Origin: Rhizobium tumorigenes
GTDB lineage: Bacteria > Pseudomonadota > Alphaproteobacteria > Rhizobiales > Rhizobiaceae
Direction: 5' to 3'
Length of the DNA: 64,000 nt
Assembly: GCF_003240565.2 (NCBI RefSeq)
Contig: NZ_CP117255.1
Span: 3,463,501-3,527,500, forward strand
Part shown: positions 26,117 to 34,970 of the stretch, in pieces
Layout of the letters: each line of letters starts with the position of its first letter
How positions within the stretch are numbered: the first letter of the stretch is position 1
Translations under genes and position numbers: made by a program
The notes under the pieces: generated by a model
What the model was told of the DNA's origin: nothing
The model's input: only the letters and a program-made list of their open reading frames with translations
Databases searched by the model: none

Positions 26117-27958
26117 ATGACTGGTGTGACGGATATGCGGCCGATCCAAGGCATCGACGGAAAAACAGCAACCGCGTCGCTCTGGTCGAGCGCTTGGTTC
26201 TTGACGCTGGCCTACAGTCTGGTGGTTATTCTCGTCCTGCTGTTCCTCAACCGCAATGCCGTCGATTATATCGGTGCCGACAACGACGACGCCATGCGCC
26301 TCGTCGAAGTTCGCGACCTGCTTGGCGGCCAGGGCTGGTTCGACATGATGCAATACCGGCTAGGCCTCGGCGGTGGGACGCTGATGCACTGGTCCCGCTT
26401 CATAGACTTGCCAATTGCGAGCCTGATCGTGTTATTCCGCCTGTTTGCGTCCCCTGAGCGCGCGGAAGTGCTGGCCGTCACTGTCTGGCCTCTATTTCTC
26501 GTGTTGCCGTTCATGGCTAGCATGGCGCTCCTCGGGCGCCGGCTGGGTGGGCTCCCGGGCCTGCACGTCACGCTTGTCCAGACTGCATTTTTGATCATCA
26601 CCTCCGTTCGCTACCTGCCAGGATCGATCGATCACGACAATGTCCAGCTTGGGCTGGTGGCACTGATCGTCGCCATGCTGGTCGACGAGCGGTTTCGAGC
26701 CTCGAGCTTTGCCATTGCAGCGCTGGCCTCAGCCCTCGCCATCGGCATAGGCGCCGAAACGACGCCTTTCGTTGCCGTCGCCTGCATGGTGGTCGCAACG
26801 CTCTGGGCCTGGGAGGGAAAGGTTTTCGCACCGGCCGCCGCAGCCTTCGCGACGACCTTGACCGTCGCCATCAGCGCTGCTTTCTTCGCAACGGTGCCGC
26901 CGCATTTCTATTCCATGGTGACCTGCGACAATCTTTCGCTCGGATTTTACGGCATCACCGCTGTTGGCGGGGTGGGGCTGCTGCTTTCAGCGCTGTTTGC
27001 CAGCCACCTGCCACGCCGGGCACGGTTTGCGGTTTTGGTTGCAAACGGTGTCGCCGTGGCAGTCGCCACAGTGCTGCTTGCCCCGCAGTGCCTGGGCAAC
27101 CCGCTGGGTGGCCTCGATCCGATGCTGGTTGAACTCTGGCTCAACAGCGTCAGCGAGGCGCAGTCCATCGTGACGCTCAGCGCTACGGAACCGACAGCGC
27201 TCGGCGCATTCTATGCCGTCGGCCTGCTCGCAATCGCGGTCTGCGTCCTCAGGATTGTCCGTCATGAGAGGCCGCAACTGCACGCTGTTTTGCTGGCGCT
27301 GCTCGCGGTCAACTGGATCATTGCGCTGGTGCAGGTACGTGGTGCAGTCTTTGCCAACCTGCTCGCCATTCCGCCGCTGACGCTTTTCGTCCTCGACCTC
27401 AGGCGTATTTCCAATGCCGATTCCGAAGACATTCGCGCAGCATTCTTTTACGTAGTCGGAGTGCTGATCTCGGTACCTGCGGTCTGGGCGGTCGGTGGTG
27501 GCCTTGCCGATAGCAATGTCGGCAATATCTTCTCGAAGACGCCGGCCATTGCAGATGTCGCAGCCGACCAGAGCAAATGCTCCTCGAAGGACGCTCTCGC
27601 TCCGCTCGCAGCGCTTGATCCGGGCGTGGTCGTCGCGGCCTCAAACCTGGGCTCACCGATCCTGCGGTTTACGCGGCATCGTACGCTGTCGGGCCCCTAC
27701 CATCGGGACGCTGATGGGATGCTGGCGGAAATGAAGATCGGCCTTGCCACGCCGAAGGATGCGCAGGCCCTGATGCAGCAGGCCGGTGTGACGCTGCTTG
27801 CGTATTGCGCAATTGATCCGCAAGTCGAAAAGCTGTCGCAGCGAAGCCCGGACGGCCTCTATGCGCAAATAGCAAAGGGCAACGTCCCCGCCTATCTGGA
27901 GCCATTCTCTGTAAAACAGGGTCCGGACATAAAGTTCTTTCGCGTCAGGCAGCCCTGA
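26117..27958 (+). CDS. Polytopic membrane glycosyltransferase-like protein (GT-C fold, STT3-like features)
   Basis: A 613-residue membrane protein with about 11-13 hydrophobic helices. After the first helix, the loop NAVDYIGADNDDAMRLVEVRDLL then GWFDMMQYRL, MHWSRFIDLPIA has the Asp-Asp/Arg/Trp-Asp/Trp-Arg pattern of the first external loop of STT3/AglB oligosaccharyltransferases. PGSIDHDNVQL at about residues 168-178 recalls their second DHHxxE-type motif. A soluble periplasmic C-terminal part begins near residue 470. Rhizobia are not known for N-glycosylation, so it may instead transfer sugars to lipid or polysaccharide. The start at 26117 (ATG) has a weak GGGAT; other starts are possible. 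It is divergent from GtrA. The family-level call is inference from motif spacing. Confidence 0.68.
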   Translation: MTGVTDMRPIQGIDGKTATASLWSSAWFLTLAYSLVVILVLLFLNRNAVDYIGADNDDAMRLVEVRDLLGGQGWFDMMQYRLGLGGGTLMHWSRFIDLPIASLIVLFRLFASPERAEVLAVTVWPLFLVLPFMASMALLGRRLGGLPGLHVTLVQTAFLIITSVRYLPGSIDHDNVQLGLVALIVAMLVDERFRASSFAIAALASALAIGIGAETTPFVAVACMVVATLWAWEGKVFAPAAAAFATTLTVAISAAFFATVPPHFYSMVTCDNLSLGFYGITAVGGVGLLLSALFASHLPRRARFAVLVANGVAVAVATVLLAPQCLGNPLGGLDPMLVELWLNSVSEAQSIVTLSATEPTALGAFYAVGLLAIAVCVLRIVRHERPQLHAVLLALLAVNWIIALVQVRGAVFANLLAIPPLTLFVLDLRRISNADSEDIRAAFFYVVGVLISVPAVWAVGGGLADSNVGNIFSKTPAIADVAADQSKCSSKDALAPLAALDPGVVVAASNLGSPILRFTRHRTLSGPYHRDADGMLAEMKIGLATPKDAQALMQQAGVTLLAYCAIDPQVEKLSQRSPDGLYAQIAKGNVPAYLEPFSVKQGPDIKFFRVRQP

Positions 27959-27987
27959 AGCCCGGTCTTCTGATGGCTGCGGCCAGC

Positions 27988-28218
27988 CTAGGCGACGCGA
28001 GGCTTCTGCAGCAGGAGAAGCAGGGCAACCTGCCCTGCAAAGGCTGAATTGAAGCCTGCAATCGCCAGCAACAGTGAAACAAGGGAAGCTCCTGCCGGAG
28101 ACAGCAATGCCGCGGCAGCGAAGGCGACACCTATCAAGGCGGCCGAAAGCACTATGCTTGCAACGGACCGCGTCAGGGACACGGCAACGCCGATTGCCAA
28201 GGCAACCACGAAGACCAT
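27988..28218 (-). CDS. Small hydrophobic membrane protein
   Basis: A 76-residue protein with two to three hydrophobic segments (about residues 1-17, 21-41, 44-66) and a short basic tail ending KPRVA. AGGAG ten bases before the ATG at 28218 and the compact two-helix layout support a real gene. No family is recognised. It converges with the GT-C-like gene, whose stop is 29 bases away, and is divergent from xseA. A role as a membrane accessory or in envelope stress is only a guess. Confidence 0.55.
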   Translation of the reverse strand: MVFVVALAIGVAVSLTRSVASIVLSAALIGVAFAAAALLSPAGASLVSLLLAIAGFNSAFAGQVALLLLLQKPRVA

Positions 28219-28440
28219 CTGGGAAACTCCTGTAGAAGATAGTCCCGGATATACCCGGATCTCCCTAAGAAACGCTGAAGCAGCTTGTTCAAAGTGTTTG
28301 CAAAGGCCGAAAACTGCGTCGTTCTATAACAGGACAAGCTCAATCTTCTGATCTTGTTAATGGCTTGCCGGATGGCCGAAAACTGCGGGTGAAGGTCGTG
28401 GGATGGCTGATCTTGGCGCACAGTTGCGTTAAAAGAATGC

Positions 28441-30048
28441 ATGAGTAGCTTATTCGAAAATGATTCGCCATCGAACCTCGCGGAATATTCGGTCTCCGAA
28501 TTGTCCGGCTCGATCAAGCGCACGGTCGAAAATGCCTTCGACCAGGTGCGGGTTCGTGGCGAGATTTCCGGCTATCGCGGCCCGCACTCTTCCGGGCACG
28601 CCTATTTTTCGCTGAAGGACGACCGTTCGCGCATCGACGCGGTCATCTGGAAGGGAAGCTTCTCCAAACTCAAGTTCCGCCCGGAAGAGGGCATGGAAGT
28701 CATCGCCACCGGCAAGGTCACCACCTTCCCCGGATCCTCGAAATACCAGATCGTCATCGAGACCCTGGAGCCGGCCGGCGCCGGCGCCTTGATGGCGCTG
28801 ATCGAGGAACGCAAGCGCAAGCTCGGCGCCGAAGGCTTGTTCGACGCCGATCGAAAGAAGCCTCTGCCTTTCATGCCGAAGGTGATCGGCGTCGTCACCT
28901 CGCCGACCGGCGCTGTCATCCGCGATATTCTGCACCGCATCGCCGATCGCTTTCCGGTGCGTGTGCTCGTCTGGCCTGTAAAGGTCCAAGGCGAGGGATC
29001 CGGGTCGGAAGTCGCCAACGCCATCCGTGGTTTCAATGCGTTTGAGCGCGGCGGCGACATGCCGCGTCCGGATGTGTTGATCGTTGCGCGGGGCGGAGGC
29101 AGCCTCGAGGATCTCTGGAGCTTCAACGACGAGATGGTCGTGCGCGCCGCAGCTGAAAGTATCATCCCGCTAATCTCCGCTGTCGGCCACGAGACCGACT
29201 GGACGTTGATCGATTATGCGGCCGATGTGCGCGCGCCGACCCCGACAGGCGCTGCCGAGATGGCCGTGCCGGTGAAAGCCGACCTCGAGGCGCAGGCAGC
29301 AGGCCTTTCCGCCCGTCTGCGGACCGGCATCCGTCGCCATATGGATCATCACGGCCAGGCGGTGCGGGCGCTGGTGCGCGCGCTGCCGTCGCTCGATCAG
29401 CTGCTGGCATTGCCGCGCCGCCGCTTCGACGAGACGGCCGCAGGCCTCGGTCGCGGTCTCGAACTGAATACCCTCAACAAGCGCCGCAGTTTCGAGCGCG
29501 CCGCCGCGCACCTGCGCCCCGAGGTTTTGTCGACCCGGATTGCCGAGAAGCGCCAGAAGCTCAACGAGCGGATGGTGCGCGTCGAGCGTCGCGTCGAGCG
29601 CCTTCTCCTCGACGGCCACAAGCGTATTTCCAACGCCGACGTTGCGATGCGCGGCGTGCCGGCGCGGTTGACTGCCCAGAGCCGCAGCTTTCGCGACCGT
29701 CTGGCCAACCTCGGCCGGCATTCCGATACAGCGATCTTGCACAGGCTCAGCATGGCCAAGGGTGCCATCGCTGCCCAGGACCGCATGCTGCAGTCGCTGT
29801 CCTACAAGAATGTCCTGAAGCGCGGCTATGCTGTCGTGCGCGATGAGGAGGATCGCCCGCTCTCGTCGGCCGCGCTGCTGTCAGCCGGCCAGGCGATGTC
29901 GCTGGAGTTTGCAGACGGCCGTGTGGCTGCGACCGCAGGGGAGGGGATGGACACGCCGCCGGCCGCGCCCGTTCCTCCGATGAAGAAGCGCGCCGCAAAA
30001 CCGGCGGCGATACTTGCCGATGGTGAGAAACAGGGCACCTTGTTCTGA
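28441..30048 (+). CDS. xseA: Exodeoxyribonuclease VII, large subunit
   Basis: XseA with several XseB subunits makes exonuclease VII, which degrades single-stranded DNA from both ends. The 535-residue product has the N-terminal OB fold (about residues 15-115: [41 protein letters not shown]), the catalytic core with [20 protein letters not shown] and [35 protein letters not shown], and a long coiled-coil region (about 290-430) that binds XseB. It is longer than the E. coli protein (456 residues) because of an extended C-terminal tail. xseB is not adjacent. The ribosome site is weak. Confidence 0.97.
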   Translation: MSSLFENDSPSNLAEYSVSELSGSIKRTVENAFDQVRVRGEISGYRGPHSSGHAYFSLKDDRSRIDAVIWKGSFSKLKFRPEEGMEVIATGKVTTFPGSSKYQIVIETLEPAGAGALMALIEERKRKLGAEGLFDADRKKPLPFMPKVIGVVTSPTGAVIRDILHRIADRFPVRVLVWPVKVQGEGSGSEVANAIRGFNAFERGGDMPRPDVLIVARGGGSLEDLWSFNDEMVVRAAAESIIPLISAVGHETDWTLIDYAADVRAPTPTGAAEMAVPVKADLEAQAAGLSARLRTGIRRHMDHHGQAVRALVRALPSLDQLLALPRRRFDETAAGLGRGLELNTLNKRRSFERAAAHLRPEVLSTRIAEKRQKLNERMVRVERRVERLLLDGHKRISNADVAMRGVPARLTAQSRSFRDRLANLGRHSDTAILHRLSMAKGAIAAQDRMLQSLSYKNVLKRGYAVVRDEEDRPLSSAALLSAGQAMSLEFADGRVAATAGEGMDTPPAAPVPPMKKRAAKPAAILADGEKQGTLF

Positions 30049-30059
30049 GATTCGCGTCG

Positions 30060-30557
30060 CTACTCCGCAGCGGCCGGTTCGAACTGCGCGAGATAGCGAG
30101 CGAGAAGTCCGTCCAGCGCTGCAAACTCCTCCGCGCTAAGGCATGCGGTGATCCTCTGCTGGTTCGCCACATGCGCCGCCACGGCATCCTCGATCACCGA
30201 CAGTCCCTTGTCCGTCAGGCCTATCAGCACGCTTCGGCCATCCTGCGGGTTGGAAAGGCGGGCGACAAGCCCCTGTTTCTCCAGCTGGTCGATGCGGTTT
30301 GTCATGGTTCCTGACGTCACCATGGTGGCGGCGATCAGTTCGCCTGGAGAAAGACGATAGGGCGCACCGGCTCTCCGGAGCGTCGCCATGACGTCGAAGC
30401 TCGCGGGTGACAGGCCATGTCCGGCAAGGGTCGTCTCGACCTCGCGCATGAGATGGCTGTGAAGGCGACCGAGCCTCCCGAGCAGGCCCATGGCCGCGGT
30501 GTCCAGATCCGGCCGCTCTCGGCTCCACTGCTCCAGAATTCTATCGACATGATCCAT
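30060..30557 (-). CDS. MarR-family transcription regulator
   Basis: A 165-residue dimeric winged-helix repressor. The DNA-binding part is visible as LSPGELIAATMVTSGTMTNRIDQLEKQGLVARLSNPQDGRSVLIGLTDKG (helices plus wing, about residues 68-117), between N- and C-terminal dimerisation helices. It is divergent from an EamA-type exporter gene; the 78-base gap contains two near-identical inverted repeats, each spaced to repress one of the two genes. Ligand-relieved self-repression with control of an exporter is the usual scheme. It converges with xseA, stop to stop within 12 bases. Confidence 0.93.
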   Translation of the reverse strand: MDHVDRILEQWSRERPDLDTAAMGLLGRLGRLHSHLMREVETTLAGHGLSPASFDVMATLRRAGAPYRLSPGELIAATMVTSGTMTNRIDQLEKQGLVARLSNPQDGRSVLIGLTDKGLSVIEDAVAAHVANQQRITACLSAEEFAALDGLLARYLAQFEPAAAE

Positions 30558-30578
30558 GCAGCCACTATGGCAAAATTT

Positions 30579-30594
30579 ATCTTGACGTCAAGAT
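30579..30594. promoter_or_regulatory. MarR operator 1 (near marR-type gene)
   Basis: ATCTTGACGTCAAGAT is a perfect 16-bp palindrome lying 21 bases upstream of the regulator's ATG (minus strand). It shares its arms ATCTTGA/TCAAGAT with operator 2; the centres are 26 bases apart. Confidence 0.75.
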
Positions 30595-30603
30595 TTAGGG
30601 ATC

Positions 30604-30621
30604 TATCTTGAAGTCAAGATA
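30604..30621. promoter_or_regulatory. MarR operator 2 (near exporter gene)
   Basis: TATCTTGA-AG-TCAAGATA (18 bp, 8-bp arms) lies 14 bases upstream of the exporter GTG and overlaps the region ahead of its GGAG ribosome site. Together with operator 1 it forms a pair controlling the divergent promoters. Confidence 0.75.
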
Positions 30622-30635
30622 AATGGAGATATGCC

Positions 30636-31496
30636 GTGTCCCGCCTTCGCGATATTGGCCTGACGGCGCTTGCTCCCGCCATATGGGGATCGACCTACAT
30701 CGTAACGACGCAGTTGCTGCCGGCAGGAATGCCGCTGACGGTGGCGACGCTGCGTGCCTTGCCGGCAGGGCTCCTGCTGCTGGTAATGGTGAGGGAGTTG
30801 CCGCAGGGCGCATGGTGGTGGAAAAGCCTCGTGCTCGGCCTGCTCAATTTCTCGCTGTTCTGGGCTCTCCTGTTCGTCTCCGCTTACCGCTTGCCCGGTG
30901 GCGTGGCCGCAACCGTGGGCGCGGTGCAGCCATTGATCGTCATTGCCATTTCGCGCCTTGTCATGGGAACTTCGGTGCGCCCGCTTGCTATCGTGGCCGG
31001 CATTGCGGGGCTTTGCGGCGTGGCACTGCTGGTGCTACGGCCGGGTGCGTCGCTCGATCCTGTCGGCATCGCCGCGGGACTTGCCGGCGCTCTCTCGATG
31101 GCTTTCGGCACGGTCCTCAGTCGCCACTGGAAGCCGCCTGTATCACCCCTGACCTTCACGGCCTGGCAACTCACGGCTGGGGGTCTCATGCTGGCACCTG
31201 CAGCACTTCTGCTGGAGCCGGGTTTGCCGCCGCTGACGATCGCAAATCTTGCCGGGTTTCTCTATCTCGGGCTGGTCGGCGCGGCCTTCACTTATATCTT
31301 GTGGTTTCGCGGCCTCCGCATCATCGGCGCGCCGGCGGCATCAGCGCTGGGCTTCCTCAGCCCTCTAGTGGCAGTCCTTCTCGGCTGGAGCCTGCTGGGC
31401 CAAGCACTCGATGAGGTGCAACTGGCCGGTGTTGCCGTCGTGCTGGCCAGCGTCTGGGCAAGCCAGCGCGCGTCTCGTGCCCAAGGGCCGAAATGA
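30636..31496 (+). CDS. EamA-family exporter under MarR control
   Basis: A 286-residue inner-membrane transporter of the drug/metabolite superfamily, with ten hydrophobic helices in two EamA repeats (APAIWGSTYIVTTQLL at the first, RGLRIIGAPAASALGFLSPLVAVLLGW at the ninth). It resembles the YedA/PecM group. It begins with GTG behind GGAG; the start is fixed by the conserved helix 1. The divergent MarR gene and the twin operators suggest it pumps out the molecule that MarR senses. PecM-PecS has the same layout (MarR-type regulator divergent from EamA exporter), but I cannot show orthology. Confidence 0.9.
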   Translation: MSRLRDIGLTALAPAIWGSTYIVTTQLLPAGMPLTVATLRALPAGLLLLVMVRELPQGAWWWKSLVLGLLNFSLFWALLFVSAYRLPGGVAATVGAVQPLIVIAISRLVMGTSVRPLAIVAGIAGLCGVALLVLRPGASLDPVGIAAGLAGALSMAFGTVLSRHWKPPVSPLTFTAWQLTAGGLMLAPAALLLEPGLPPLTIANLAGFLYLGLVGAAFTYILWFRGLRIIGAPAASALGFLSPLVAVLLGWSLLGQALDEVQLAGVAVVLASVWASQRASRAQGPK

Positions 31497-31515
31497 CGCG
31501 CGCAACGCTCTTAAA

Positions 31516-32769
31516 TCAGGCCCATTCGGCCTTGCGCATCACAGGTACGCGCGTGCCGTCCGGCTTCACCCCGTCGATATCGACCTTGTCCGAGCCGATC
31601 ATCCAGTCGATGTGGATCAGGCTGGAATTTCCGCCCTGCGCCTTGACCTGTTCCTGCGTCAGCGACGCGCCGTCTAGGAAGCATTTCGAGTAGCACTGGC
31701 CAAGCGCGATATGGCAAGACGCGTTCTCGTCGAACAGCGTGTTGTAGAACAGGATGCCGCTGGCAGAAATCGGCGACGAATGCGGCACCAGCGCCACTTC
31801 ACCCAGCCGTCGCGCGCCGTCGTCGGTGTCGAGCACTTTATTGAGCACTTCCTCGCCGCGACTGGCCTTGGCCTCGATGATCCGGCCTGCTTCGAATTTC
31901 ACCTGGATATTGTCGATCAGCGTGCCGCCATGCGACAGCGGCTTGGTGCTCGAGACGTAGCCGTCCACTCGCAGGGCATGCGGCGTGGTGAAAACCTCTT
32001 CCGTCGGGATGTTCGGGTTGCACGTCACGCCGTTCTTCGCCGTCGAGGCGCCGCCATGCCATTCATGGCCGTCGGCAAGGCCGATGGTGACATCGGTGCC
32101 CGGGCCAACGAAATGCAGGCTGGCAAAGCGCTGGTCGTTCAGCCAGCCGGAGCGGACGCGCAAATTGGCGTTGTGCTCCGCCCAGGCGGCAATCGGATCC
32201 TCGACATCAACGCGCGAGGCAGCAAAGATCGCCTTAGCGAGCTTGGCAACCGCGATCGGCTCGGGATCGTTCGGGAACACCAGTCGTGCCCAGGATGGGT
32301 TCGGGTAAGATACGATGTTCCAGTTGATGTCAAAATTGGAGATCTTCTCCAGCGCCGGCTTGTACGCCGTCGAATTGGCGCGGTTTGCACGGGCCACCTT
32401 GGCCGGGTCTTGGCCGGAAAGCAGCATCGGGTTGTCGCCGGAGACGGCAAGCCGGGCTGCACCGTTAGCGAAGGCATTGGCCATGCCGTCGTAGAGCCAG
32501 CCGGCGGCGCGGTCGAAGCTTTCGTCGCTGCCGTTTTCATAACGGGCGAGCGTAGCCTCTTCGTCGGCATAGAAGGAGGTCACCAGACCGGCGCCTTCGA
32601 TATAGGCGTGCCGGGTGATGCGGCGGACCAGCGGCATAGCGGCGACCGGCGCGGTGATGACCAGATCCTGGCCCTTCTGCAGCTGCAACCCGACCTTGAT
32701 GGCCACTTCGGCAAGCTTGTCGAGCTTGACGGGATCGATGGTGTGGGCGCTCTGGGAAACGGATGTCAT
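31516..32769 (-). CDS. Aminopeptidase, M29 (AmpS/PepS) family
   Basis: A 417-residue cytoplasmic metallo-aminopeptidase. The C-terminal catalytic part shows the family's metal-site motifs in order: PNIPTEEVFTTPH, LVPHSSPIS, DENASCHIALGQCY and SLIHIDWMIGS, which bring Glu, Glu, His, His and Asp residues around a two-metal centre. The N-terminal helical part (LDKLAEVAIKVGLQLQKGQDLVI) is also typical. These enzymes trim N-terminal residues from short peptides and form dimers. The ATG at 32769 is preferred over an upstream start at 32817 that adds no conserved sequence. It converges with the EamA gene. Confidence 0.93.
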   Translation of the reverse strand: MTSVSQSAHTIDPVKLDKLAEVAIKVGLQLQKGQDLVITAPVAAMPLVRRITRHAYIEGAGLVTSFYADEEATLARYENGSDESFDRAAGWLYDGMANAFANGAARLAVSGDNPMLLSGQDPAKVARANRANSTAYKPALEKISNFDINWNIVSYPNPSWARLVFPNDPEPIAVAKLAKAIFAASRVDVEDPIAAWAEHNANLRVRSGWLNDQRFASLHFVGPGTDVTIGLADGHEWHGGASTAKNGVTCNPNIPTEEVFTTPHALRVDGYVSSTKPLSHGGTLIDNIQVKFEAGRIIEAKASRGEEVLNKVLDTDDGARRLGEVALVPHSSPISASGILFYNTLFDENASCHIALGQCYSKCFLDGASLTQEQVKAQGGNSSLIHIDWMIGSDKVDIDGVKPDGTRVPVMRKAEWA

Positions 32770-32874
32770 GGGAACCTGCCTGCTGGGTAATGCGAAGGCA
32801 CAAGACTTAAACCCCATTGCGGCGAAAATGAAGCTTGCCAGCAGTCAAATCGCCAGCGGATCGGCAGAAAGAAA

Positions 32875-33348
32875 TCAGGCGACGAGCGGCACCGCAACTG
32901 CTTTCAAAACCGCAAGAGCGTCTTTCGGATCGAGCCGAACTTGCAGGCCGCGTTGTCCGCCGTTCATGAAAACATAGGCCTCGTCCATGGCACTGACTTC
33001 GATTGCCGTCGGCACGACCTTCTTCTGGCCGAACGGGCTTATCCCGCCGACATGGTAGCCAGTCAGCCGCTCCGCATCGACAGGCTTTATCATATGGGCC
33101 GACTTGCCGCCAAAAGCTGCGGCCAGCTTCTTCATGCTGACTTCGTGATCCGAGGGCACCACAACGCAAACCGGCTTGCCATCGACTTCCGCCATCAGCG
33201 TCTTCAGAACCCGATGTGGCTCCTCACCCAAGGCCTCTGCCGCCTGCAGTCCAATACGCTCGGCGTTCGGATCGTAGTCGTAAACATGGGTGGTGAAAGC
33301 GATCTTTGCCTGGCTAAGGACTTGCGTCGCCCGGGTGGTTTTCGACGT
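32875..33348 (-). CDS. ybaK: Cys-tRNA(Pro) deacylase (YbaK family) with apparent ACG start
   Basis: YbaK hydrolyses Cys-tRNA-Pro made in error by prolyl-tRNA synthetase. The 157-residue product has the usual length and all core motifs (RVLKTLMAEVDGKPVCVVVPSD, EVSMKKLAAAFGGKSA, GYHVGGISPFGQKK, FMNGGQRGLQVRL). The N-terminal sequence SKTTRATQVLSQAKIAF is fully conserved-looking, yet the codon where Met is expected is ACG (33346-33348). After an in-frame TGA (33352-33354, the stop of the ArsC-like gene) no ATG, GTG or TTG occurs until deep inside the domain (TTG at 33231). AAGG lies 9 bases upstream of the ACG. Initiation at ACG, coupled re-initiation after the ArsC-like gene, or a point change (or read error) of ATG are the options. 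Confidence 0.85.
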   Translation of the reverse strand, partial: TSKTTRATQVLSQAKIAFTTHVYDYDPNAERIGLQAAEALGEEPHRVLKTLMAEVDGKPVCVVVPSDHEVSMKKLAAAFGGKSAHMIKPVDAERLTGYHVGGISPFGQKKVVPTAIEVSAMDEAYVFMNGGQRGLQVRLDPKDALAVLKAVAVPLVA

Positions 33349-33351
33349 GGA

Positions 33352-33702
33352 TCAAACCTTGAAAAGAGCTTCGTATTCGCCCGGCTTGAATCCTGCCAGC
33401 AATTTGCCGTCCGCTTCCAGCACCGGCCGCTTGATCATCGAGGGCTGGGCCAGCATCAGCGCAGTGGCTCTTTCGGCGTCGAGACCGGTCCTGTCGGCCT
33501 CGTCGAGCTTGCGAAAGGTGGTGCCGGCGCGGTTGAGCACCGTCTCCCAACCGGCTTGCCTGATCCACCCTTGCAGGTGCTCGCGGTCGATGCCTTCCGC
33601 CTTATAATCGTGAAAACGGTACGAGATGCCGTGGGCGTCCAGCCAACTGCGCGCCTTCTTTATCGTGTCGCAGTTCTTGATGCCGTAGATCGTGACGCTC
33701 AC
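33352..33702 (-). CDS. ArsC-like (YffB/Spx-family) thioredoxin-fold protein
   Basis: A 116-residue cytoplasmic protein of the ArsC family, YffB branch. The single active Cys is in YGIKNCDTIKKARSWLD (Cys10, followed by the family's KKA helix); RAGTTFRKL and QPSMIKRPVLE with the conserved Arg-Pro complete the fold. YffB-like proteins are glutathione-dependent reductase candidates and not genuine arsenate reductases. It starts with GTG at 33702 behind GGAG. The stop of the upstream gene (33705) and its own start are 2 bases apart, and its TGA is directly followed in the same frame by ybaK, so the three genes are one unit. Confidence 0.88.
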   Translation of the reverse strand: MSVTIYGIKNCDTIKKARSWLDAHGISYRFHDYKAEGIDREHLQGWIRQAGWETVLNRAGTTFRKLDEADRTGLDAERATALMLAQPSMIKRPVLEADGKLLAGFKPGEYEALFKV

Positions 33703-33704
33703 GC

Positions 33705-34766
33705 TCAGTTCTCCAGTGTGCCGGGCTTGCGAACGACGCTGCTCGGAGCGTCGCAGCCGATCTTCATCAGATCCGCGCCGCGCCGCACCAGGCGGTCGGA
33801 GACGCGGGTGACGATCAGTCCGGCCTGCGGCGCGACGATATCCAGCGTGCTGTCGGGCATGCCGGGTGCAGTGATGATCGTCGCGAGAATGTCTCCCTTT
33901 TCGACGCGTTCGCCGATATTGCGGTGGAAGAGCACTGTGCCGGCGACTGGGGTTCGGATCATCTCGATATTGTCGAGCGGCACGACCGGCCCGGTAAAGG
34001 CGGCAAGGCGGAGATCGTCGTCGCGGACTATGCCGCGGGCGGCGAGGAAATTCCACAGGCCATCGGCGTCCTTTCTCGCCATTTCGGGATAGACGTCTCG
34101 GGTACCGCGCAGTTCGACCGTAACCGACAGTTTGCCTGGCAGCCGATGCTTCTTTTCGCCCGGCACCTCGTACTTCCAGGCATAGCTCACGGCCTCCTCG
34201 AAGGCGGAGCTCTCCCCGTCGGACAAAAGCACCGCCTCCATCTCGAGCGCTGCGGCGAGATCGGAAGCCTCCGGCCAGAAGGCGCTGTCGATGTAGGCGT
34301 ATTGCAGCGATTCATCGTCGCAATGGAGATCGATGACCAGGTCCGCGCCGAGCGCCATGTGGATAAGCTGGCGCTTCAGACGCACCACAGCCGGCAGGCG
34401 GTCGAGATTTTCCAGCAGCTTGCCGCGGTCGCCAAGTGCGATCAGCGGAAAGTCACGGTTGAAATTGGTGCGCGAGCCGAGCTCGAAGCGCCCTTCCATG
34501 CCGCCGAACAGCGATTGTGCCGCACCGACGGGATTGGCATGCGGGACGACGACGATGTCGCTCTGGATACCGCCACTGACTTCTGCCGCCCGCAGTTTCT
34601 CGCAGAGAAAATGCAAAAGCGCGGTGCCCGGCAATTCGCCGGCATGCAGCGCCGCCTGGATATAGACCTTTGGCGCCGAAGGATCGGAGCCGGCAAAATG
34701 CAGCACAGGCAGCTTCCAGGCGATGCCCGGCGTATCGCCCTCAATGACGATCTCGGTAACGTCCAT
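33705..34766 (-). CDS. Succinylglutamate desuccinylase/aspartoacylase family (M14-like) hydrolase
   Basis: A 353-residue zinc hydrolase of the AstE/AspA group of the M14 fold. The zinc ligands are visible as His41 and Glu44 in AALHAGELPGT and His148 in IDLHCDDES; the general-base Glu is in VTVELRG (about residue 220). The C-terminal beta domain (FTGPVVPLDNIEMIRTPVAGTVLFHRNIGERV) resembles a lipoyl/barrel-like sandwich seen in this subfamily. Such proteins remove acyl groups from amino acids or act on ectoine derivatives (DoeB-like). No aminotransferase or dehydrogenase of an arginine route is adjacent, so AstE proper is unlikely. It leads the ArsC-like/ybaK operon. Confidence 0.85.
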   Translation of the reverse strand: MDVTEIVIEGDTPGIAWKLPVLHFAGSDPSAPKVYIQAALHAGELPGTALLHFLCEKLRAAEVSGGIQSDIVVVPHANPVGAAQSLFGGMEGRFELGSRTNFNRDFPLIALGDRGKLLENLDRLPAVVRLKRQLIHMALGADLVIDLHCDDESLQYAYIDSAFWPEASDLAAALEMEAVLLSDGESSAFEEAVSYAWKYEVPGEKKHRLPGKLSVTVELRGTRDVYPEMARKDADGLWNFLAARGIVRDDDLRLAAFTGPVVPLDNIEMIRTPVAGTVLFHRNIGERVEKGDILATIITAPGMPDSTLDIVAPQAGLIVTRVSDRLVRRGADLMKIGCDAPSSVVRKPGTLEN

Positions 34767-34970
34767 AGATGCGGCTCCCTGGCTAGTGACAAAAGGTTCA
34801 TTAGCAAGCAGGCTCCCCCGCCGACAAGCGCTTTCGCTATGAATCGGGCAGGCGGAGTGAGGTAGCGCTGCTGAACTGGAATAAATATGAGTGCACGACT
34901 CTTGTTTTTATCCCGACGGAATGGTTATACCGCGCAGACAATCTCACATTGCCGCAGGGCCAAGAGCAGG

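Noticed and set aside
33352-34056. Longer N-terminus for the ArsC-like protein
   Set aside because: The extra 118 codons overlap the M14-like gene in another frame; the GTG at 33702 with GGAG explains the start.
34767-34970. Cobalamin riboswitch ahead of the FecBCD-type operon
   Set aside because: No B12-box-like sequence or expected stems are seen, so the substrate cannot be assigned to B12 on this basis.
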